Of a DNA stretch of 9,286 nucleotides, positions 1 through 8,596 are shown piece by piece; the first letter of the stretch is position 1; each line of letters opens with the position of its first letter. The notes under the pieces were generated by a model. The model was given only the letters and a program-made list of their open reading frames with translations. It searched no databases and was not told the origin of the DNA. The position numbers were made by a program, and so were the translations under genes. Origin of the DNA: Gammaproteobacteria bacterium (GTDB lineage Bacteria; Pseudomonadota; Gammaproteobacteria; UBA6429; Thiohalophilaceae); assembly GCA_013152045.1 (NCBI GenBank), contig JAADGZ010000077.1, forward strand, positions 1 to 9,286, read 5' to 3'.

Positions 1-1532
1 ATATTCCTCTCACGGAAAAACTTACGGCAATTAGTAGTCATCAATTGAAACAGGTTATTCAGTTTGAACGTGCCCTGCATTATGCCGCCATTTTGCAACA
101 GCAAGATACGGCAGTAGCTCATTTTAGAAAAACGATAAAGGCTTTTGATGAAGGTACCGCAGCTATTAAGACGGAGATCCGTGAAGCGGAAAACTTGGTC
201 GAAATGGCGATGGAAGAAACTTCCGGGGAAACGCTCAAGCAATTCAAATCTCTGGACCAGAGCTTGAAAAATATTGAACAGCAACATCGGCATTATGTAG
301 AGCAGGCGCATCAAGCCTTTGTGGCGGTTACACAAGGCAAGAGACATGTCAGCGAGCAGTTGGCAGAAAATCTTGAGCAGCTGGAAAATAAGCTGGATAA
401 GGCATTGGAATCTCTGGTAAGAAATATTGGGCAATTTACCGAGACAAGTGCTCAACGTGCTGAGGAGCATGAACTCGCAGCCACCTCCATGCTCAGTATT
501 ATTGCCGTGGTGAGCCTTATTTTTGGTGTCCTGGTAAGCGGGTTTATTGCCAACTTTATTATCAGTGCGGTTCGCAGAGCGATTGTGACTGCATCTGGAG
601 ATCTCTCTCAATCGATCGAAGTAGATAGCACGGATGAAGTCGGTGAACTATTGAGTGCCATGAATGGTATGCGTCAGAAACTGCTGGATATGCTCTCGCA
701 GATTTCAGGTACAACCGAGCAGTTATCCGCCGCCTCGGAAGAAATGTCGGCAATCACCACGCAGAGCAGTGCGGTTATCCAGCAACAGCGATCCGAAACC
801 GAGCAGGTGGCGACGGCCATGAATGAAATGACGGCTACGGTGCAAGAAGTTGCAAGCAACATAAATGATACGGCTAGTGCGGCGAGTGAAGCCAATGATT
901 ATACCGAAAATGGTAGCCGGGTAGTCGGGCAGGCGGTAGAGCAAATCAATAAACTGGAGGATCAGATCGAACATGCTTCGCAAACTATTCACGAACTAGA
1001 GCAACATAGTGAAGAGATCAGTTCAGTGATGGATGTGATCAAGGGTATTGCCGAACAAACCAATCTACTGGCGCTGAATGCCGCTATTGAGGCAGCACGT
1101 GCAGGAGAACAGGGGCGGGGTTTTGCGGTGGTTGCCGATGAAGTGCGCACTCTGGCGGGTCGCACTCAGGAATCGACTGAAGAGATCAATCAGATGATTG
1201 AGAAACTTCAGACCGGTTCCCGTCAGGCGGTACTGGTAATGGAACAGAGTCGGGAGCAGGCGCACTCTGCTGTTGAACACGCGGCTGAATCGGGTAAGGC
1301 TTTCTCGGTTATAGCCGGTGCGGTTGAACGTATTAACAGTATGAGCACCCAGATTTCCAGTGCGGCGGAGGAGCAGGGTGCGGTATCTGAGGAGATTAAC
1401 CGAAACATTGTGCAGATCAATGATATGGCCAATCAAACTGCCAGTGGTGCGGAAGAAACATCGGTTGCCAGTAAAGATCTGGCGCGGATGGCGAGCGAAC
1501 TTCAGGGACTTGTTGCTCAGTTTTCTGTTTAG
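1..1532 (+). CDS. Methyl-accepting chemotaxis protein, 5' end cut by the window
   Basis: Chemoreceptor: a membrane protein that senses a ligand outside the cytoplasmic membrane and controls CheA/CheW. The frame is open from base 3 ([14 protein letters not shown] precedes the TTG at 45), so that TTG is not the true start. Residue numbers here count from it. Residues 1-145 are charged and helical, consistent with the end of a periplasmic helical-bundle sensor. A membrane segment lies at about 147-172 ([19 protein letters not shown]). A HAMP domain follows to about 225, with the typical GDLSQSIEV and DEVGEL stretches. A long coiled-coil signalling domain then runs to the end. The conserved hairpin tip is at 337-371 ([19 protein letters not shown], then [15 protein letters not shown]). 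There is no NWETF-like C-terminal tether for CheR/CheB; it ends LVAQFSV. The ligand cannot be told from what is visible. No che genes lie nearby. Confidence 0.96.
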   Translation, partial: IPLTEKLTAISSHQLKQVIQFERALHYAAILQQQDTAVAHFRKTIKAFDEGTAAIKTEIREAENLVEMAMEETSGETLKQFKSLDQSLKNIEQQHRHYVEQAHQAFVAVTQGKRHVSEQLAENLEQLENKLDKALESLVRNIGQFTETSAQRAEEHELAATSMLSIIAVVSLIFGVLVSGFIANFIISAVRRAIVTASGDLSQSIEVDSTDEVGELLSAMNGMRQKLLDMLSQISGTTEQLSAASEEMSAITTQSSAVIQQQRSETEQVATAMNEMTATVQEVASNINDTASAASEANDYTENGSRVVGQAVEQINKLEDQIEHASQTIHELEQHSEEISSVMDVIKGIAEQTNLLALNAAIEAARAGEQGRGFAVVADEVRTLAGRTQESTEEINQMIEKLQTGSRQAVLVMEQSREQAHSAVEHAAESGKAFSVIAGAVERINSMSTQISSAAEEQGAVSEEINRNIVQINDMANQTASGAEETSVASKDLARMASELQGLVAQFSV

Positions 1533-1564
1533 ATTCCCGCTTAGGGTATATATAAATTATCTTG

Positions 1565-1644
1565 TTCCCACGCTCCTGCGTGGGAATGGATACCCGAATC
1601 AGCGTATCGATTGACGTATGGATTCCCACGCGGGAGCGTGGGAA
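1565..1644. repeat. Pair of inverted REP-like palindromes between convergent genes
   Basis: Two hairpins stand head to head. The first (1565-1586) has arms TTCCCACGC and GCGTGGGAA around loop TCCT. The second (1623-1644) has the same arms around GGGA. Each has a perfect 9-bp stem, and one is the reverse complement of the other except for one loop base. Similarity extends outward (GTT..) and inward (GGAAT..GGAT). This is the layout of a BIME-type REP pair. REP elements favour gaps between convergent genes, as here (MCP and M61). No T-run follows either stem in the direction of transcription, so they are not textbook intrinsic terminators, although they could stabilise or end both mRNAs. The short open frames across the element (containing PTLLRGN or PTRERGK) are translations of the repeat, not genes. 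Confidence 0.85.
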
Positions 1645-1694
1645 ACAGAAAAAAATCAATCACCCTGCAGATGGAAAATTTCTTAACTATCTGC

Positions 1695-3518
1695 CTATGC
1701 CGATTTCCAACTGTCGCGGATTATTTTTCGTTCGACAGTGGCCGTGTCCAACGGCAGGAAATAACAGGTGTCCTCTGGCGCGACAGTTAAAGTAATATCG
1801 AAGCGCATCAATTCATCCCGGCGAAAGGCGTGTAATCGCAGTCGTGTGCCAGGCTGACAACGGATCAGCATTTTTTCCAATTTTTGTTTGTCCATTTTCA
1901 ACTCATTCACAGCGATGATGAGATCTCCCGCTGACAGGCCAGCCTGCATGGCGGGTGAGTGGCTGAATACATGGCTGATTCTGGCACCGGCTGGATTGCT
2001 ACTGAGGCGGGCGCCCAACCAGGCAGGGACGGATTTTTCATTTTGATTCGCTGCTGCTTTGCCGCCTTTGTCATCGGCACTATCGGCTGGACGGAGTTGG
2101 AATTTAATCGCAATAATGGCAAGGAGTTCATTTAATGGCAGATCTTCCCGGCCATATAAATAACGTTGGAAAAAATCTGATAAATCATCGCCAATTAGCC
2201 CAGCCGCCAGGCTTTCTATTTCGCCTTCCGCTAGTCCCCTGCCAGGTTTACCGTATTCTTGCCACAGCAGGCGCATGAGATCATCCAATGAGATCTGGTT
2301 GTCACTGAGGTTGCGCAGCTGCATGTCCAGCGCCAGAGCGAGCAGGGCACCTTTGGCGTAATAACTAACGATGGCATTGGGCGCATTTTCATCCTGTTTA
2401 TAAAATTTTGTCCAGGCATCGAAGCTGGAATCTGCCACACTTTGTATAAACCGTCCCTGTCCACGCCAAACCCGGGTTGCAGTCTGTCCCAGCAGTTCGA
2501 GGTAACTGTCTAACGAAATAAGTCCGCTGCGCAGCAGGGCCAGGTCGTCGTAGTAGGAGGTAATGCCTTCAAAGGCCCAGAGTTGACGGGTATAGCTCTC
2601 CTGAGCCAGATGGTAGGGGCTGAACACGGCTGGCTTGATACGTTTGATGTTCCAGGTGTGGAAGTATTCATGACTGCATAGACCGAGGAAACTGCGGTAA
2701 TGGTCGTTGATACCATTTTCCCCCTGGCGCGGCAGATCGTCACGGCTGCAGAGCAGGCTGGTAGAAGCACGATGTTCCAGTCCACCATAACCTTCATCAA
2801 CAACCATGATCAGAAAAACATAGCGTTCAATCGCAGGTAGTTCGCCAAACAGACGGATGTGTTGTTCGCAAATGCGAGTCAAATCCTGACACAGGCGTAG
2901 CATATCGGCATCATGCCGGCCACTGATAACGATCTCATGAACGATCCCACCAGCGTCAAAGGTAGCTCTGCTAAAGTTACCCATTTCAACTGGATGGTCG
3001 ATTAGATCATCATAGTTATTGGCCTGATACAGGCCAAAGCCTTGTTCATTTATATTTTTGCTGCACAGGCTAGTAGCGACCTGCCAGTCGCTTAAGTTTT
3101 GACTCTGCGGTGCTTGCAACTCAACCGAACAAGCCTGATTTTCCTGCCCATGCACCTGTAAGAAGACACTGCTGCCATTGAAGTAGGCGTGGGTATTATC
3201 CAGGTGAGCACTGCGCACTGATAGATCCCAGGCATAGATCTGATAACTGACGATGATGTCTTCAGTACAGGCTTCGATGGCCCAGGTACTTTTATCTTTA
3301 CGTGTGGTTACCAAAAGCCGTCCTGTTTCTGTTTCGGCGGAGAGCTGAACTATATTTTTGGCAAAGTCTCGAATCATGTAACTGCCGGGTATCCAGGCGG
3401 GAAGGCTGAGATACTGACCGGCAGGATCGGGGTTTTTTATTCGACAGTGGACTTCATAAAGATGCGCTTCAGGAACGGCGGGAATGATGGAGTAATGAAC
3501 AGGGGAATCAGTTTGCAC
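1695..3518 (-). CDS. M61 family metallopeptidase (glycyl aminopeptidase type) with C-terminal PDZ domain
   Basis: Zinc metallopeptidase of the M61 family, whose characterised members include Sphingomonas glycyl aminopeptidase. The 607 residues match the usual length of about 600. The N-terminal beta domain opens with HYSIIPAVPEAHLYEV and LPAWIPGSYMIRDFAKNI, both typical of the family. The catalytic domain has GYGGLEH at about 243-249, the zinc motif HEYFHTWN (His283, Glu284, His287) and the third zinc ligand in LWAFEGITSYY (Glu317). A PDZ domain covers about 500-580 (SPAMQAGLSAGDLIIAVN). No signal peptide is seen, so it is probably cytoplasmic. The start is GTG: the nine codons back to the in-frame stop contain no other start, and no clear Shine-Dalgarno precedes it. 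It lies 66 nt after the secretin-like gene and may be cotranscribed with it. Substrate unknown. Confidence 0.93.
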   Translation of the reverse strand: MQTDSPVHYSIIPAVPEAHLYEVHCRIKNPDPAGQYLSLPAWIPGSYMIRDFAKNIVQLSAETETGRLLVTTRKDKSTWAIEACTEDIIVSYQIYAWDLSVRSAHLDNTHAYFNGSSVFLQVHGQENQACSVELQAPQSQNLSDWQVATSLCSKNINEQGFGLYQANNYDDLIDHPVEMGNFSRATFDAGGIVHEIVISGRHDADMLRLCQDLTRICEQHIRLFGELPAIERYVFLIMVVDEGYGGLEHRASTSLLCSRDDLPRQGENGINDHYRSFLGLCSHEYFHTWNIKRIKPAVFSPYHLAQESYTRQLWAFEGITSYYDDLALLRSGLISLDSYLELLGQTATRVWRGQGRFIQSVADSSFDAWTKFYKQDENAPNAIVSYYAKGALLALALDMQLRNLSDNQISLDDLMRLLWQEYGKPGRGLAEGEIESLAAGLIGDDLSDFFQRYLYGREDLPLNELLAIIAIKFQLRPADSADDKGGKAAANQNEKSVPAWLGARLSSNPAGARISHVFSHSPAMQAGLSAGDLIIAVNELKMDKQKLEKMLIRCQPGTRLRLHAFRRDELMRFDITLTVAPEDTCYFLPLDTATVERKIIRDSWKSA

Positions 3519-3584
3519 AGTATTTTTTCGATTAAGTGTATTGTTTCAGTTAATGATTCATATTTACGAAGCGGGATTCATCTT

Positions 3585-4433
3585 TCATTCAAGCAGCTCA
3601 ACCTTGATAAACATTCGTTGTTCGCCTGCCTGTTTGCGTTGGGTACGGTAGTAAATGCCGCTTGCTGATTTTTTCTGCAACTGCTGTGTGCCACCGATTT
3701 CAGTCCACTGGCCGAGATTGACGATAAGACTGGTGTCAATATTTTGCGTACGGATATTGCCACCACCTTGCGAGCCGAGCTCTTCATATTTGGGGCGTAA
3801 TATCAGATACACTTTGTTACCGTTAACGTGGGCGCGAACCTTGAAGCCATAGCTAAGCTTACGGTAACGGATGGTCTCGGTCACGGTTCCATCTGCATTG
3901 CGTTGCCGGTCGGCGATGGGAATGGCGCGTCCGCTGTTGATGGAGGCCCACTGGCCTTCGAGTAGTTGCACTTGCTGAGCGGTGGGCTGACGCCCACGCT
4001 GTGCGGTACTGTAAACACGGGTTGTCAGTTTATGTTGTGGACCTTTGCTGATTATGATTTTTTGAACGTTAGGGCTATCGCTGTTTTGTGTGGCTTCAGG
4101 ATGTGTCTGTAATTGTTGTTTTTCCAGCTTATCGAAGTTGCGGGCATCAGTAGAAATAGATATACGCAGGCGTTTAAGGGCGACATCCAGTTCGCCAATA
4201 ATCTGGCTGATTTGTTCAAGGTTGGCACCGGTGGACTTAACAAACAGTTTGTAGCCTTGTCCACGGATGGCTCCTTCAGGATCCAGAAAAGGTTTAACCA
4301 GGGGTAACAGATCTACGGCTGGACGGTTGCGAAGGTTGAACGTTTCCAGCTGCATGGCACTATTTGCCCAGCTTGGCAAACTCGGCAGCAGGCAAAAAAA
4401 TAACAGTAGGATCAGCAACAGTGGCCGTGGCAT
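3585..4433 (-). CDS. Short stand-alone secretin-domain protein (exported, 282 aa)
   Basis: Exported protein with parts of the type II/III secretin architecture but far shorter than a pore-forming secretin (usually over 500 residues). Residues 1-23 are a signal peptide with a leucine-rich core ending in PSWA. Residues about 28-90 resemble one secretin N-domain (FNLRNRPAVDLLPLVKPFLD, then GYKLFVKSTGANLEQISQII and ELDV). A polar linker follows. Residues about 154-282 resemble the secretin beta-domain: VQLLEGQWASINSGRAIPI, ETIRYRKLSYGFKVRAHV, DTSLIVNLGQWTEIGG and a final strand MFIKVELLE. There is no lipobox. The ATG at 4433 is chosen over the in-frame GTG at 4442 because AAGGGAG sits 8 nt before the ATG but abuts the GTG. 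It starts 32 nt after roxA, probably in the same transcript. No type II secretion or pilus genes are visible. Whether it forms a pore is unknown. Confidence 0.8.
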   Translation of the reverse strand: MPRPLLLILLLFFCLLPSLPSWANSAMQLETFNLRNRPAVDLLPLVKPFLDPEGAIRGQGYKLFVKSTGANLEQISQIIGELDVALKRLRISISTDARNFDKLEKQQLQTHPEATQNSDSPNVQKIIISKGPQHKLTTRVYSTAQRGRQPTAQQVQLLEGQWASINSGRAIPIADRQRNADGTVTETIRYRKLSYGFKVRAHVNGNKVYLILRPKYEELGSQGGGNIRTQNIDTSLIVNLGQWTEIGGTQQLQKKSASGIYYRTQRKQAGEQRMFIKVELLE

Positions 4434-4441
4434 GGTATGCA

Positions 4442-4448
4442 CTCCCTT
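4442..4448 (-). promoter_or_regulatory. Shine-Dalgarno of the secretin-like gene
   Basis: The minus strand reads AAGGGAG, then 8 nt, then ATG (4433-4431). This spacing decides the start of the secretin-like gene, because the in-frame GTG at 4442 overlaps the last base of the ribosome site and could not use it. Confidence 0.75.
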
Positions 4449-4465
4449 GTTTATTTCAATGATGT

Positions 4466-5683
4466 CTATGCTCGGTCAGGAAAATCAAATTTGCCATGAT
4501 TATACAGGGCACAGAACAGCTCAATAAAAACCTGATCATCCAGCCAGGCCTGTAGCATCTCCAGTTTTAACTGGCAATGGTTACAGATGAGTTGGGCAAT
4601 ATAGATCCAACTGGGTAGTAGATCATACTCGCGTCCGTCGATGAACAGATATACATGTTCCTGTTCCTGGATAAAAGCGAAACGGGAATGTTCACTGCGG
4701 ATGAGTCCACCGGCTTGTTCAAGTTGTGTCTTGAATTCAGCCGGGTTCAGACTAGGAGCACGTTGTTCGGGCAATTCGCCGTGTCGGGGTTCGGTGGTAT
4801 AACGGCCAAACCAACGATTGATATGATCAGGCTCAGACACCGCCTGTTGCAGGATGCCACGTATTTGGAACAGGGTCTGGGCGGTGATTTCACCTGGGTT
4901 TTTCTGGATCTGTAGATCCCCGTCGGCATAGCGCAGGCTGTCATCCAGCTCGGCCACGCGATCATCGATGAAGCTGCTGAGAAGTTCGGCGTGACTGGGG
5001 GCGCGAAAGCCAATGGAAAAAGTCATGCATTCATCCAGGGCGATGCCGTAGTGAGCCACGCCAGGGGGCAGATAGAGTATATCACCCGGCTCCAGTATCC
5101 ATTCTTCGCTGGCCTGAAAGTCCTGCATAATTTTAAGATCGGTATTTGCCAATAAATTGTCAGCAGCCACCGGTTGGGGATTGATCATCCAGCGGCGGCG
5201 TCCTAATCCCTGTAATAAAAAAACATCGTATTGATCGACATGGGGACCGGCTGAACCATGTACAGGCGCATAGCTGACCATAACATCATCGCTACGCCAG
5301 TGGGGAATAAAATTAAAGGCCTCTCGGAGGTGGCACAACTCAGGGATATAACGGTTGGCTTCCTGTACCAGCAAGGTCCAGTGGGTTTCTGGCAGGCCGG
5401 CAAAACGATCTTCGGTAAAGGGGCCGTGTTCCAGTGTCCAGGGCGCGGGACCGTCTTTTTCCAGAATCAGGCGGGCTTCCACCTCTTCTTCGCAGGCTAG
5501 ACCGGCAAGTTCATCCGGGTTGATCGGAGTAGAAAAACCAGGCAAAGCCTGCCGAATCAACAGTGGCTTTTTGTGCCAGTAGTCGCTGAGAAATTGTTGC
5601 TCTGTCAGCTTGCCAAGCGGGCAGCTTTTTTTAAACGACGGGTGGCTGATTGGGCTGGTTTGTTTTTTTGATTTCTGCAACAT
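4466..5683 (-). CDS. roxA: Ribosomal protein uL16 arginine hydroxylase (JmjC/cupin oxygenase, RoxA/YcfD family)
   Basis: Fe(II)/2-oxoglutarate oxygenase of the YcfD/RoxA family, which hydroxylates an arginine of ribosomal protein uL16 (L16). It is related to human NO66 and MINA53. Counting from the ATG at 5683 (405 residues; E. coli YcfD is about 373), the JmjC fold carries the iron triad in GPHVDQYDVFLLQG (His148, Asp150) and in PPGVAHYGIA (His211). The entry motif FLSDYWHKKPLLIRQALPG lies near the N-terminus. The C-terminal ~130 residues correspond to the winged-helix-like domain. The start is uncertain: ACAGG lies 12 nt before this ATG, 6 nt before an in-frame TTG at 5689, and directly against a TTG at 5695. 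In E. coli purB, phoPQ and ycfD are neighbours; here purB precedes it directly, about 215 nt away. Confidence 0.92.
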   Translation of the reverse strand: MLQKSKKQTSPISHPSFKKSCPLGKLTEQQFLSDYWHKKPLLIRQALPGFSTPINPDELAGLACEEEVEARLILEKDGPAPWTLEHGPFTEDRFAGLPETHWTLLVQEANRYIPELCHLREAFNFIPHWRSDDVMVSYAPVHGSAGPHVDQYDVFLLQGLGRRRWMINPQPVAADNLLANTDLKIMQDFQASEEWILEPGDILYLPPGVAHYGIALDECMTFSIGFRAPSHAELLSSFIDDRVAELDDSLRYADGDLQIQKNPGEITAQTLFQIRGILQQAVSEPDHINRWFGRYTTEPRHGELPEQRAPSLNPAEFKTQLEQAGGLIRSEHSRFAFIQEQEHVYLFIDGREYDLLPSWIYIAQLICNHCQLKLEMLQAWLDDQVFIELFCALYNHGKFDFPDRA

Positions 5684-5719
5684 CCGCAAGGCCAACCTGT
5701 CTTGTTATGGAGAGCGCAA

Positions 5720-5746
5720 ACGCTAGTATAAAACATAGTCTAGCGT
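5720..5746 (-). promoter_or_regulatory. Putative roxA promoter -10 inside a perfect dyad
   Basis: The minus strand reads TATACT at 5730-5725, a near-consensus -10 box, which would give a leader of about 35 nt before the roxA ATG. It overlaps one arm of a perfect 7-bp inverted repeat, ACGCTAG (5720-5726) and CTAGCGT (5740-5746), separated by 13 nt. No good -35 box is found at 16-18 nt, so the promoter may need an activator or may not be real. The dyad could be an operator or part of a hairpin. Confidence 0.35.
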
Positions 5747-5780
5747 CTGTTGTCGATTTTTCTGTCAATCACGTAAAAAT

Positions 5781-5871
5781 GATGGGTTTCACTTCGTTCT
5801 ATCCATCCTACAAGAGTACGGTTAGGTGTGGGATGGAGAACGAAGAGTGAAGTCTAGCAGGGAAACCCATC
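5781..5871. repeat. MITE-like imperfect inverted repeat between purB and roxA
   Basis: The ends are GATGGGTTTC (5781-5790) and its exact complement GAAACCCATC (5862-5871). Inside them, TTCGTTCT then CCATCC (5793-5808, with one extra A between) pair with GGATGG and AGAACGAA (5831-5844). The central spacer is about 22 nt. The left arm strongly resembles a repeat I know from many gammaproteobacterial genomes, typically GATGGGTTTCGCTGCGCTCT followed by ACCCATCCTAC, with several G/C to A/T changes here. It begins 28 nt after the purB stop, so the purB transcript would end in or run through this hairpin. It encodes no transposase. Confidence 0.75.
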
Positions 5872-5898
5872 GAAATTGATAAGGTTATCGGATTCAGA

Positions 5899-7355
<1,457 letters not shown>

Positions 7356-7356
<1 letters not shown>

Positions 7357-7371
7357 TTGTTGGTCAACAAA
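7356..7371. promoter_or_regulatory. Operator-like dyad next to the purB -35
   Basis: TTTGTTG (7356-7362) and CAACAAA (7365-7371) form a perfect 7-bp inverted repeat around GT. It abuts the putative purB -35 box and lies in the gap shared by purB and the divergent barrel-protein gene, a usual position for a regulator site. It does not match the E. coli PurR consensus. No regulator can be named. Confidence 0.4.
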
Positions 7372-7492
7372 AACCAGCTAATTCTGTGATTTCACAGTTG
7401 TTTCCCCGTGTCCTTGTACCTGAAGCTGCGTTCTAACATTTATTTGTTTCCCTTGAAAACAAAATTAGATCGGATGCCCGGTATACCCTGAT

Positions 7493-8596
7493 ATGGAGTT
7501 GTGTGGAGTTGTGGTTAAGTTGAGTAAGCTGGTTTTAGCATTTCTTTTTTCTATTTTATGCGCATTACCCGTCCAGGTTTTTTCGGCTTCAGCGAGCAGG
7601 CTCGCTGAGTGGCCTGTTTCTGTATCGATAAATAAAGAAACATCAATACCCGCGAACCCGGCAGCAGGAAAAGAAATCCTGGCTATGTTACCACCGGCGG
7701 CAAGCGGGAAGAACAATGAAAACCTGATTTCAACTCTCTCAACTGCGATGGATAAAAGCCTTAAAACGGAACCTGTTCTATTTGTGCCGGATCCAGCGAA
7801 TTCTTTGCAAGCATCGCAGCTGGAGTTATTTGTCGGCGCTTCATTAATGAACCTGGGATATACTGAGTTTGGCCGCGATGGTACCTGGTATGATGATGAA
7901 ATCGGTGTCTTGCCCGGGTTCCTGTTGGGCGGCACACTTTACTGGCCCAACTGGTACGCCTCATTGGAACTAAATGCTTATTTGGGTGATGTGGGATACC
8001 GGGGCCAGACGCAGTCATTTAAATCACCTGCTTTGTCCGGTTTGCCTATCAACAGCCGCTCGGATGCAAACATCTTCGATACCACTGCGATAGCCGGTTA
8101 CCGGTTTTCTGCGCTTACCCTGTACGCTGGTGTTGGCTATTATTTTTGGCGTCGAAATATCCGTCCAACAACCATCAATAACAGCTTGCAGGTGGCGGGC
8201 ATGCTGGAATTCTATTCCTGGAGTTATGCTCTGCTGGGGATGCATGTCCCCATGCTCAGTATGGGGACTTCTCGTATCAGCCTGGATGTTCGCGCAACGC
8301 GTATGTTGCAGGCCAATATGGAAGTCAATTTTCTAGGCTATGGGGGATATGACAATGCCCGTCTGAATCTGGGGGAAGATTGGGGCCTGCGTTTGGCTCT
8401 TCCCTGGACGTTTCGCTCTTCTTCCAGCAATGGTCCCACAATAACAATCGAACCCTGGTACACGCGCTGGAATTTAAATCGTAGCAATGCCGTTGAATTA
8501 ATGACAAAGGGTGCATACACAGGTTCAGTGGTGCAAGAACCACAAAGCGAAACCCGTAATTTTGGTGTCTCCTTGTATTTTCGGTTTTTAATGTAG
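7493..8596 (+). CDS. Predicted exported outer-membrane beta-barrel protein, function unknown
   Basis: I do not recognise the family. The N-terminus has a signal peptide: basic KLSK, hydrophobic core at about 13-30, and probable cleavage near SASA (31-34). A polar, probably disordered stretch follows to about 105. From about 108 the protein is rich in alternating, aromatic-girdled strands such as LELFVGASLMNLGYTEFG, ASLELNAYLGDVGY, LTLYAGVGYYFWRR, ISLDVRATRML and WGLRLALPWTF. It ends FGVSLYFRFLM, close to the aromatic C-terminal signature used by BAM, although the last residue is Met. This fits a small barrel of about 8-10 strands. The ATG at 7493 has no good Shine-Dalgarno; GTG at 7511 or TTG at 7520 would give a shorter, more typical signal peptide. 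It is divergent from purB and its stop overlaps the PilZ gene by 9 nt. Confidence 0.75.
   Translation: MELCGVVVKLSKLVLAFLFSILCALPVQVFSASASRLAEWPVSVSINKETSIPANPAAGKEILAMLPPAASGKNNENLISTLSTAMDKSLKTEPVLFVPDPANSLQASQLELFVGASLMNLGYTEFGRDGTWYDDEIGVLPGFLLGGTLYWPNWYASLELNAYLGDVGYRGQTQSFKSPALSGLPINSRSDANIFDTTAIAGYRFSALTLYAGVGYYFWRRNIRPTTINNSLQVAGMLEFYSWSYALLGMHVPMLSMGTSRISLDVRATRMLQANMEVNFLGYGGYDNARLNLGEDWGLRLALPWTFRSSSSNGPTITIEPWYTRWNLNRSNAVELMTKGAYTGSVVQEPQSETRNFGVSLYFRFLM
7589..7608. repeat. Strong hairpin at the signal-peptide junction codons
   Basis: TCAGCGAGC (7589-7597) and GCTCGCTGA (7600-7608) are perfect complements around AG. As RNA this gives an 8-bp GC-rich stem with a CAGG tetraloop. 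It starts exactly at codon 33 of the barrel-protein gene and covers Ser33 to Glu39. No T-run follows, so it is not an ordinary terminator. The core resembles a common Pseudomonas REP core (GAGCGAGCCTGCTCGC). Confidence 0.6.

Noticed and set aside
45..47. TTG as the start of the chemoreceptor
   Set aside because: The frame stays open to the left edge of the window and the periplasmic helix continues across it, so the gene begins upstream.
1562..1795. Short plus-strand open frame across the REP pair
   Set aside because: Its sequence is a translation of the repeat followed by antisense of the M61 gene; no ribosome site.
5712..5727. PurR-like half site GCAAACG upstream of roxA
   Set aside because: Only the left half of the E. 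coli PurR consensus matches; the right half fails and the site is not at purB.
7465..7935. 156-codon minus-strand open frame opposite the barrel-protein gene
   Set aside because: The opposite strand has a clear signal peptide and barrel strands; this frame shows nothing recognisable.
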